Assembly: GCA_947623455.1 (NCBI GenBank)
Contig: OX392528.1
Location: 54,888,322 to 54,952,321, forward strand
DNA from: Mimachlamys varia
Taxonomy: Eukaryota > Mollusca > Bivalvia > Pectinida > Pectinidae
Direction of reading: 5' to 3'
Length of the DNA stretch: 64,000 bases
Position 1 is the stretch's first letter. Each line of letters begins with the position of its first letter. The notes beneath the pieces were generated by a model. That model worked only from the letters and a program-made list of their open reading frames with translations, was not told the DNA's origin and made no database searches. A program made the translations under genes and the position numbers. Shown piece by piece: positions 42,747 to 53,300 of the stretch.

Positions 42747-43279
42747 AATTAATATTCCATCCATGTACGTGATTCGGAATTATGTTTTTTTACATATGCA
42801 TTTTTCAAATATGTGTACACATTTGCTCCAGTATAAGTAACACATCACATTAATATGAAAATTGGTGATCGATGGTGTAAAAAAATCAGACAGGGCTGGT
42901 ATGAATCTGCGTCAGCTAGGAACGTCAACTCTGCGGCGAGGGTCCAACCGGACGCGGCGATGCGGCCTAGTTCGAGCGTCGACTATTTACAAAAGTAGGG
43001 CTGCTACATTTAATGTGTTTACGCCAACCAATCGCTGCCTTGCTTTTAAAAAACCACGCATGCGCAGGCGACCGCTATTTGCTGTATGCCGACTAAAATA
43101 AAGGTATACTGTTTGTACTATATATAGTCGCTAGACATGCGCACAGTCTATCTCTTGTTTCTATACACTTGTGCAACTCGGCTTCAGAATGAGGCGGTAT
43201 ACATAAAATCTGTGACGTAGTACACATCTATATGTGTTATATATATATATATAGAATAGAACTTGAAAAACAAAAAATA
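42747..43279. other. Unassigned intergenic stretch
   Basis: Contains a relatively GC-rich patch (42900-43080) and the phrase gttcgagcgtcgac, which recurs at 43892. No domain is recognised in its open frames. Confidence 0.4.
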
Positions 43280-43426
43280 CAATTTACTTGCTACTATCAT
43301 GGTTTTTATGACCACTGAGGGGCATTTTTATCGAAAATTGATCTTAACCCCCCAAATGTGTAAAATTACTTTAAATACCATATTTTAGGTCCAAAACTAG
43401 CTGTAACAAATTCTCAGGTCCCTGTG
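43280..43426. mobile_element. Half of a palindromic hAT-like MITE
   Basis: Only the right half of the CACAGGGACC family is present, ending aattctcaggtccctgtg. The left arm is missing or replaced by unrelated AT-rich sequence. Confidence 0.7.
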
Positions 43427-43539
43427 ATATTTGACATGAAGAATTGTCTCAATGCACACCTTATTAGTGCGTGTTCGGTCAAATTTTACACGGACTTTAA
43501 TTGCTTTTTTATTTTTATATTCTTCAACAAAAACAAACA

Positions 43540-43862
43540 TGTACACATATAACGAATACATACAAATATCATACAGCCAGGATACAGGTAGATGTACACA
43601 CAAACACATAAATATGTATAAACACATAATACACACATATACATACATATACAGACATGCATGCATGTGCACATGTAAGTACACACGTATATGCATTAAT
43701 ATTATGACCCATTACACAAGGGTTCATACAAACATGCACATACACATTAATTCACACATGTACACACACACTACCACAGTAGCACAAACACACATGCACA
43801 CACATATGTATGTATATGCCTACATGCATGTACACATACACACATTCATGCACACACCAATC
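43540..43862. repeat. Alternating purine-pyrimidine (CA/TA/GC) microsatellite field
   Basis: About 320 bases built of acac, atac and atgc words with few interruptions (e.g. catgcatgcatgtgcacatg). It could adopt Z-DNA or cruciform structure. Open frames rich in Thr, His, Met and Tyr on both strands are by-products of the low complexity. Confidence 0.85.
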
Positions 43863-44427
43863 CACGGACTTAGATAGCCGGGATTAGGCTGAGTTCGAGC
43901 GTCGACAACTTTAGTGGCTGAACTCTAACTACATGTATAGTACGTTTAAATCGCATTTCACTGCTTTAAAAGGTAAAGATATACAGCTTTTATATATAAT
44001 TTGGTGAACCGGACATCCAGACGGAGGCCATTTTGAATTCTCTCGTCGACGTCTATACGTGTCATGCCTACCAACTGAACATGAATAGGAACAATTTATC
44101 TTTCGGTCGTCACTACTCTCTCGAGCGATTGCATCACCGTAAACAGACCTGTGACATAGGTAACTTAAAAAAACTTATTTGACGTGTACTTTATAATAAA
44201 TAGAGACCACTTGAGAGAACAACATGAAGTTATAAGAAAAACAAAATTAAGAAACAAAATTATAACACCACAAAACTATTCTTTAATTTATAAAACAGAT
44301 ACAAGAGATCTATATTAACGGTGTATTGAATGCCGACATCGCGAGCCAAATGTGTACTACGTACATGCATTGTACACACTTGGCTTGCGAACCTAACTAT
44401 AATTGAATGCTGGCTTGTTAAAAGCAT

Positions 44428-44736
44428 CAGGTCCCAGGATCATAAAACAATATTCTTAGACTTAAGATTGTGATTGTGCTTAGCCAATCATGTATGACGT
44501 TACTTTTTGAATCGTTAATCCTGATTGGCTAAGTCAAAACTTGAGACAAATTTAGACTTAAGATTGTTTCATACAATGTAATTCTGGGACCTGGCCCAAG
44601 ATCATGAAACAATCTTAGACTTAAGTTTGTGCTTAGCCAATCGCGCATGACGTTACATTTTGAAACGTTAATCCTGATTAAGTCAAAACTTAAGACAAAT
44701 TTAAACTTAAGATTGTTTCATAATCCTGGGACCTGG
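44428..44736. mobile_element. Two head-to-tail fold-back MITEs
   Basis: Each unit begins 'ggtcccaggatcataaaaca' or 'ggcccaagatcatgaaacaa' and ends with the inverse 'gattgtttcat...cctgggacctgg'. The units (44428-44593 and about 44592-44736) overlap at the shared ctgggacctgg terminus. A diverged relative is at about 25529-25640. Confidence 0.8.
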
Positions 44737-45339
44737 TAAAGATATAAATTATTTAAATGTCCACGTGCACAATATGTATATATTTGCCTTTGAATTGCCT
44801 TGTAAGAGTTAGAAACATGAAATCGGTTATGTTTTAACCTTTTTATTGTCCGAGCCTTTTCCTTGCCTTAAATTTTTAAAACGAATTTTATGTCGTAGGT
44901 ATCGTTTAATATCTTCAACAGCGAGTCCGACTTCATCAACGAGATCCCTATGCTGCTCATTTAAATCATAGAAGATTATACTGAACAATTAACTAAACAG
45001 CTTCCACTCAATGTAAGAAACGTGTAAATATCTGCACCCATTTTTTTACTAGAACCGTCTGTCGTCGGTAACATAACTAATACCTCGCATATATACATTC
45101 GTATATAGTTTTAATCGTTAAGTGATCTTCGTGTCAACTTACGATCTTGACCTTGGGTCAATGTACTATAATGGAAACGCGTTCTGATTTTGCCCTTTTT
45201 CTTCATTAAGGGACGTATATACTTCAAACGGGCTTAAATATGAAAATAACATGCATGTACATCACGCACTCATACCCATTAGGCCGGTTGGCATATTATT
45301 ATAGGCAGCAACAAAGTTCCCTTATAGCTTTTTTGCTGT

Positions 45340-45600
45340 GTCAGTAACTTGTTCTTTTTTCTGGAACAGGGTTGTAAGCCTGGTGTCCAATCCCTAATCA
45401 GGAGGGGGACCAGTTGGTTTTGGGCTCGGAGTTTTCCTTCTCCTAGATATAGGCGGACTGCCTACCAAGGATATCGAGCTCCCTCTACCCGGCCTATGTG
45501 GTCCGCGGCACCCTATTCCAGTATTCAGGTGCTACCCTCCCCAAAAGAGGGGGCATCCCTCTATCCGCCACCCGAGGACGCGCCCGATAGCTATATATAG
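45340..45600. other. Unexplained GC-rich island
   Basis: About 250 bases much richer in G+C than the surroundings, holding an 83-codon open frame (45349-45597) with Pro/Ser/Arg-rich wording. I do not recognise it. The frame lacks a domain and the sequence could be part of a SINE, an LTR or a captured gene fragment. Confidence 0.4.
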
Positions 45601-46014
45601 GCTCAGCCACGGGATGCATGTGCATTACTACACAGTATGCTGATAATTCAAGTGACATTTCAATCATAAAGGGATAGTGGAGTGCTCTGGAAAAATTGTC
45701 TACAAGCGGGTAAAAACTTAATCAAACATTTTATAAAAAAATGTAATCCACTTGGTATTTATACAACATACACTCAAAGAAATTATAGATATGCTCTGTA
45801 CGACGATAGACAGGTTCAATCGAATCGGGGACATATTGAACTTAATTGACGATAGCTAATCAATGTAAATAGATAATGCGTAATAACGGACATTTTTTTT
45901 CGGAATTTCAATGTTTTGAAAATTTTACGGAATTAAACAGAATAAAAAATAGATTTTGTATCACTTCGTCTTGACAGTCTTAAAAATAATGCATTATCTT
46001 AAAGTCGTCCCTGA

Positions 46015-46067
46015 TGACGTCACATGCGTTCTGTGACGTCACATCTATTGTTCTAGCTATGACGTCA
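46015..46067. promoter_or_regulatory. Cluster of three consensus CRE octamers
   Basis: TGACGTCA, the palindromic CREB/ATF site, occurs at 46015-46022, 46034-46041 and 46060-46067. Three exact octamers in 53 bases is unlikely by chance in AT-rich DNA. The nearest gene in the window is GSTZ1, 4.3 kb downstream. Function is inference. Confidence 0.5.
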
Positions 46068-48560
46068 TAATGGTGCCTTAAAAACATAATTAAAAAACTT
46101 ACCTTCATTGTAATTGATCAGTAACTGTATAAAAGAAACATCGTGCATGCATATGTTAGCCTTCCCACAACACAAATGGTATCTGTATTGACTATGTTTG
46201 TATTGTAATTTTAGCATCTCTGTAACTACATCCGGGTCATACAGCTAACCTTCAAACACGTACCCAGTGACATGGCATATGGCCATGGGGATGTCGTGAT
46301 ATACTACATCAACCTCTTCTCGTGGCGAATATACCTATATAAATGCAGCGTGCGCGTCGGTGCAGGCTGAAATGCTAGGCCATGCTATTATTGATAAGTA
46401 TAGTAAAGTGGTACTTAAACATATAAACAAACCATATATGATTATGCATTGATTGTATCACCATTCAAATACATGTCTAGACCAACGTTGGTATACGTAT
46501 TAAACGTCAAATAAACGATAAACATTCAGAACCTACATTAATATATTGAAGATTGGTCAACAAATTATGTCCAATAGATACATTTATTTATTGAAGTAAA
46601 AAAAATGTTTATTTGAAAGATAGTTAAAAAACATGTAACCATGACGCGTACGTCGCGCTATTTTTAGACCCCAGTAATCGTCACGTTCCGACTCACATTC
46701 GGTTTCGTTACTAAGACAAGGACGTGCATTGATGATAAAAATACTATACAAAAAAAATCGAAGCCTTACATTTTTTTCCCGTGATTTGATTTCCTTGTTT
46801 TTAAAGATAATCCGGGTAACAACAACATACTTATTATCAAAGTATAGTCATGCAGCGACATATTTAGATATCTGAGGTTTATTTGCGTCCGTGTCTGGCA
46901 CACATGTATAGTCATGTTTTCTTCCGTGTAATCCACGTTAAAATGTTGAAACGTTCCTAATAAGGAAAACATGTCGATAATTATTTCTTGATTTCACAAA
47001 GGATCAGTAATCTTCCAATTGGAAAAGAACATAACTTGTCCGGATAGGTACGAACAAAACTGTTTTAACGCAAAACATGTACAAACAAATATATTTTAAA
47101 GGAAACCACGCGGACCACGCATATATATAGGTTATCTTTGATCACGTGATTCTTTTGTTCAAAACTGGTTTGCACTGGGCCTTGACAATTTGTTACAATT
47201 ATATTTCAACCGAAACCGACGTGAACGATCCTGTCCAATTCCACAAAAGATTATAAATACTGAAATTCAATTATGATGCTGGAAATTATAATATTGTTTG
47301 AATCTTAAAACAATGCGATGTTTTAATCACCAATTTTGTATTTAACCAATCCGTCACCGTGCCATTCCGTATTCCGCTGTCGAATCCAAAAATAGGAAAG
47401 GGTATTTCCAAAAATGCAACTATAACTAAACATAGCGGTGATAAAAATAGACAATTGGAATTTTGACGGAAGTACTCTCTCAGATCATTATTTGACTATA
47501 TGAGTTATAAAATAAGATTGTAAAAAGCCAGAGAATTAATTAATTTTTAGTTGGAATAAATAAAGTACATAGATATATAAATTTTGAAATGTTTGCTATT
47601 TGATATATTATTAATGTTATGAAGAAAATAATTTATTAGTACCACCATTTTTCCTTTAACGATGATGCTCCCTTGACAGTGTGTAAAACATCCAACGGAT
47701 AACGGTAGAAGGAATACGGATCGACTTGCTATAGAAATAACAACAACAACAGTGATAGAAACAACAACTACAATTATGATAATGATAATGATAAATGATA
47801 ATTAAAAACAAAAATGTAATAAAAAAATAATAATGATAATAATTAGATGTTTTACAGTGTCACAAATTTTAAAATACGATGTACATATAAATAATAGTAT
47901 AAAATACACAGCAAGTGGTGACTTAAAATTGTATAACGAGACACAGAACATATTGTGTTAGCAATAATGATTAAAAAAACCGACGTTTGCTCATGCAGTG
48001 TAAATAAGGTGAGAAATAAACCAGGGTAAAGCCTACAAAATAACAAAGGATCTTTGTTTAACGATATATTTATAAGTAAACAACAAATAAGAAATGAGGA
48101 TCTAGTAAAAGCAACGTTCTGTACTTACAATCATTTACTGGTGGGAAATAGCAATTAAATTCCCATGTTATATCCTGCGAAATGTCCTATTCTCATTAGA
48201 TTATGTAGTTCAAACCATATAAGGCAGAGTAAACGTGTAATAGAATCCTCGTGGACGTGTGACCCGTTATTTACAAGTCCAGCATATATATTTACACCTT
48301 AAAATATAGGTCTAGAACATTCTTGTAGTATATATCCATATATATAATGGTATTGCAGAAACGAGCAGAATGTTCCAGATGCAACATGACACAATGCACT
48401 GTCGAACCTCGTTAAGGATATATACACCTCTGAGGTTTCAGTCACGTTCAAGTCTTGTTTTAATCTAATTTAAAGATTTTATGTTATATTACAGAAAGTA
48501 TGATCAACTTGAATAGCATATTTGCATCTGGAAATAGTGTCAAAAATATAGATGTCTGTT
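46068..48560. other. Unassigned intergenic stretch
   Basis: 2.5 kb of AT-rich sequence. A low-complexity patch of aacaac and gataat words lies at 47740-47850. No supported exon is seen. Confidence 0.45.
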
Positions 48561-48572
48561 ATATCAACTTTG

Positions 48573-48788
48573 TTTATTTTACAACAATAATGATACAAGT
48601 TATCCAACTTATATCAATCACACTTGTTGGCCCGCATGTTAGCGCGCGAGGAGTCTTATTGTGGGCGGAAACCGGAGTAACCGGAGAAAATCCACGTGGT
48701 CGGACAGGTGACCCCATACCTTTCCACGTCCGGTCGGGGAATCGAACCCCGGCCGCCTTGGTGAAAGGCAAGTGTGCCACCCGATCAC
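48573..48788 (-). mobile_element. tRNA-derived SINE (family 1), best-preserved copy
   Basis: On the minus strand: box-A-like gtggcacacttgcctttcac, box-B-like ggggttcgattccccgacc, then ggaaaggtatggggtcacct, ggttttctccgg and the tail ttgttgtaaaataaac. The intact box B makes this the best reference copy in the window. The fold-back element at 48798 is inserted at its edge. Confidence 0.82.
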
Positions 48789-48797
48789 CCATGTCTG

Positions 48798-49471
48798 TAG
48801 TCCGAAGGGTTCTGACTCTCTGACCCGCTAAATATTTTGACGACAGGCGGGTGGAGAGTCAGAATTCCTCATTAGTTAAAAAGTGGAAATTTTACAAACC
48901 CGTGCACGGGTCACTGTTTAAGCTGTGTTTATAATATGAAACATTTTCGATCACATGTAAAATAGGTAGCAATGGAAAGAACAGATATTTTTCTACTAAC
49001 CTACACATTTAATCAAGTCAGAGGTGGTCGTAAACTAACTGTCGCCACACATTTCTAAAAAATAACCAGTTTCCTCACATCTGTTTGAAAATGGCCGCGC
49101 GTCGCGAGATCCCGCGAGAATTATGTTCTGAACTAACCTATTTTGATCACGTGATGTTAGGCGGCGGCCATTTTCAAACAGATGTGAGGAAACTGGTTAT
49201 TTTTTAGAAATGGATGACGACAGTTGGTTTGCGACCTCCTGTGACTTGATTAAATGTGTAGGTTAGTGGGAAAATATCTGTTCTTTCCATTGATACTTAA
49301 TTTACATGTGATCGAAAATGTTTCATTTTATAAAACACGACTTAAAAGGCGACCCGTGCACGGGTCGGTAAAATTTCCACTTTTTTACTAAGCAGGAATT
49401 CTGACTCCCCACGTGCACCCGCCTGTCGTCAAAATATTTAGCGGGTCAGAGAGTCAGAACCCTTCGGACTA
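48798..49471. mobile_element. 674-bp fold-back element with 9-bp TSD
   Basis: Begins TAGTCCGAAGGGTTCTGACT and ends with its inverse. Arms of about 300 bp pair almost throughout, including the cccgtgcacgggtc, attttcgatcacatgtaa and ataaccagtttcctcacatc blocks. They surround a short CG-rich centre (atggccgcgcgtcgcgagat). The 9-mer ccatgtctg flanks it at 48789-48797 and 49472-49480. No ORF is present, so it is non-autonomous. Confidence 0.9.
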
Positions 49472-49480
49472 CCATGTCTG

Positions 49481-50392
49481 TTGCTGTTGCTTGTAGAACT
49501 TTTTATACATAAATTTTAAAAAATGCGTATTTCTATGTACTTTTTGCGGTCTGCAAAAGGCCGAAATTTCATTTTTTATGCTAGATCGATCTCTTGAAAA
49601 TATCAGTGTTTCGCCATTTTCAATCTTACCACGTTAATGTTTGCTGTACAACTTTATAATGTTCAATATTATAGACATATTATGCAACAAAGTGAATAAT
49701 AATAAAATTTTAGTATTGTTTTTCTTATATTTAGTGTCATTCGAGCACTTTCTATTTTTGAACCCGAAATTGTGAAAAATAACATAAATAGTAACGGGAC
49801 AAAAAATGAAGCACACGTACCCCCCATTTTTATCTGGGGAAAAAAGTCTGGGGAAAAAATGGTGAAAATTGAGATTTTCCCTTTGAAAATAAGGTTTAGG
49901 GTTAACTCAAAATGCTTTCCTAAGTTAAAATAGTAAGTAAAGTTACAGAAACTTTAATTTACTTCCATAACTAAAAAGAAAATACTATTTTTGTCATTTC
50001 AGCAAACTTTCATACATTTCGGATTACAAATTCGGACTTCTCAGAGGTGTAACGTTACATCCTTAATCCGGACACATTGGTCCCATAAAAATTTTGTTCG
50101 GACTGCGAATCATCCGTCAAATGTCAATTTAGTCGCATTTTGCTTATCTGATTCACAATATTCAACACATGTTTCGACTTGCCTCCCTTTTCTGACCTAG
50201 TATGTTTAGTTTCGAATTTCTTTGAAAATATTTGTTTCATATAAAACTATGTGGGAAAAAAGTATGTCAGTTAATTATTAATTCCTGTTTTTTTATATAA
50301 ATGTTGTTTTACTAGCTAGTAAACCTAAAAACTAAAATAAATCTTATAAATCCGTGTAGGTACGAAACTCATTATTCTCTGTCAAATCCAAA
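49481..50392. other. Upstream region of GSTZ1
   Basis: AT-rich sequence before the first GSTZ1 exon. No core promoter motif can be assigned. The start codon context is ccaaaATGG. Confidence 0.4.
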
Positions 50393-53300
50393 ATGGCGAA
50401 GGTAAGAGCGAAGTAACAAAATTTGAAACCGGCATGTGTCGTCTTTATTCTTTAACTCGGTGTGTTCTTACTTTAGGACATGATACATTAAATCATACTG
50501 GTAAACATACATTAGTGTTTACCTTTTCAATAAAAAAGACAAGCTGTATGTCTCCTGGCAATAAGGGAGGGCTTTTTCAGTTGGTCTATAAAATTGTTAG
50601 TGAAAGTTAGCTACTGAGTAGGGATAAATAAAAGCTGAATATTACATGTGTTGACCTTATTAGCTTTATGAATGATAAGTTAAATGAAATAATTTAGCAA
50701 TGTGATATTGAACTGATTTATTTTGAAATCTGTATTTTTGTCTAATCCATGTAAAGGGAGGTAACTCGCATGTTTTTTATAATCGAGATTTTTTTTTCTT
50801 TCTAAAGGGAGGAAACTCCAGCAAATATTTGTGAATCAATAATTTTGTAAATAATTATTTTATCATATATACTTTCAGGTTAACTGCATTATTGAAGGTG
50901 TGCTTATTTTTGTCTGTATTTTCACTATTCTGTTACACAGCCTGTGCTTTACACATACTTTCGGAGTTCCTGCTCATGGAGAGTAAGAATTGGTACGTTA
51001 AGATTTTAATTTCTATCTTTATTTCATAAAATAACATAAAACAGCTAAACTTTGGAAAATATTATTAAACATTTTTTTTTTTTTTGAATTTTCAAAGCTG
51101 AAACATTGGTAACATTTTAAATCTCTTTCTCATTTAGGGGATTATACACATTGTGTATTTGAAATCATATTTTAATTTCGTATATATATGTGAACACTTA
51201 TAGTTAGTTTACACTACTAAGAATTACAATATTTAGTCTATATATAAATGCTATTTTATTAAATGAACCAAAATTTTTTAAAGTCTCATTAGTAAAATAA
51301 TAAAACCTTAGAGTGATGATGCCTTGGTATCGATGTATTTTTCAGCACTAGCATGGAAAGGTATTGAGTACGAGTCCCAATTTGTAAACTTGGTGAAGGA
51401 TGGAGGACAGCAGGTAGGTAGTACTGTATACTGCCAGAGGTTAATAAATAGTAAATACGCTCAGGTCTGCAAGGATTTCATCGTCAGAAACCCACATTAC
51501 ACTTCTCTGACGTTTGCATACTGTGGGCTCGAATAGATATACAATTTAAATCTTTGTTTCCCCGACCAGTATATTTAGTAGGCATGACGCCGATGTTGAT
51601 CGCCATATAGCAGGACCTTATATTTTAATCACAATCGACTCCATCATGGCACAATCAACAGGTTTTATTTACAGGCGGTGCTATACATTTATTGCCCTGG
51701 TTGTAGGGAGACATGACGATTTGTTTACCCAAGGCATGTCATATTTTCCTGAGGGCGAAGCCCGAGGGAAATATGACTTGCCGCGGGTAAACTGATCGTC
51801 ATGTCTCCCTACAACCAGGGCAATAAATTGTTTATTATACCGAAATACAGCATCAATGAAGACTATATTCATATGATTCACAAACAATACATTTTTTAAA
51901 TAACAATATGTAGAAATAAAGAGTTCAATTTAAAAAAAATGTTATTCTATTAATCTTCTTTCAGTTTAACTTGGGTCCAGTGTCACTGTGTATTATCATT
52001 TTGAGGCCCGTTTTGTGTTTCCTGCAGAATATTGTTGATTTCATCGGCGTCTGCTCAATGAAAACGTCTGTCGTCTGCCATGTTATTGATCGGAACGCCT
52101 CAGAGAGTTCTGTACCACGAACGACAACTCTCTAGAGAATCCCGCGAGGGGCTCCGCATGAGGGAGACATGAGAAATTGGACATGATGCACGCGAGGGAG
52201 ACATGAAGTGTAGTCTCCCTGACACGTGACGGCTCTCGACCAATCCCTGACTGTGTTATATAATCGAGGTATAATAATACAAATTAACTGGGATACCCCG
52301 GCTGGATGTAGTCACGGATGAACCTATCGATATGAATGGCTTCTATTTTAGAATGAAAACGAGGGTTTCCAGCTATTTTAGCCCAAAGTATGGTATGCAA
52401 AAGTTAGAGAAGTATACCGTGGGTTTCCGATGATGCAAGGATTTATACTGCTGCTAAAAGTTTCTGGTTATCTCCCTAAGCTGTATACATAAAGAGCAAA
52501 GAAATACATGTAATACCAACAGGGTAGACAATCTGGTGCTGTCAAATTCGGAGCAATCCACTCCTTTATCAAGACACAAAGAAACCTAAAACAATTACAT
52601 TACATAAAAAAAAAAATATTTAAAGTATAGGAATAAGTGGTTTTCGGTAATTTGAAAACAATAAGCCCTTTGGCTAGTATTAGCCGAAGGCAGAATTTAG
52701 GATGACCGTATCATCGTCAACTGAGTACACTCTGTGTGCGAACAACGACAAAGAGATTAAATTTCCCGGGAATACCGAGGCGGGGGAATATGGCTGAAGC
52801 TGAAATAACAGCATGGCGATTTGTCCCAAGATGGTAATAGGGATGAAGCGTGGTAAATCCTTAAGATATTTTTAGAACAGTAAATATATGGTAAAAATCA
52901 GTTTTAATGAAAAAAATATCTCTTTATATTAAATTTTATACATACAGTCAAACCTGTCTACAAAGGACACCCAAGGGACAGAGCAAAAGTGTCCTTTATA
53001 GACAGGTGTCCTTTATACAGAGATCAATTATATAATAAATTGCACTGTATGGGTATGATGAGTCTGTCCTTTATGTCAGGTTTAACTATAAAACAAATTA
53101 CTTTTACAGAATTTGCTTATTTATTTAGAGAAATTTTTCACTCTAAAAGTTAAAGGCCCAATATACGTAACTTCAGGAAATTTTTCGTGGTTCTGAAAAA
53201 TTCTGAAAAATTATCCAGCTGATAAAACGAAGTAAACCTGAGCGGTAACTAACAAGAAACTCCAAAGAAAAATGAAAAATCCAAAGAATTGAAAATAATT

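Noticed and set aside
43452..43877. 141-codon ORF rich in Thr, His, Tyr and Met, and its antisense counterparts
   Set aside because: It lies inside the CA/TA microsatellite field; composition explains it fully.
48573..48788. Box A/box B pattern as a functional tRNA gene
   Set aside because: No cloverleaf of tRNA length closes, and the body and tail are shared with several dispersed copies, so it is a SINE.
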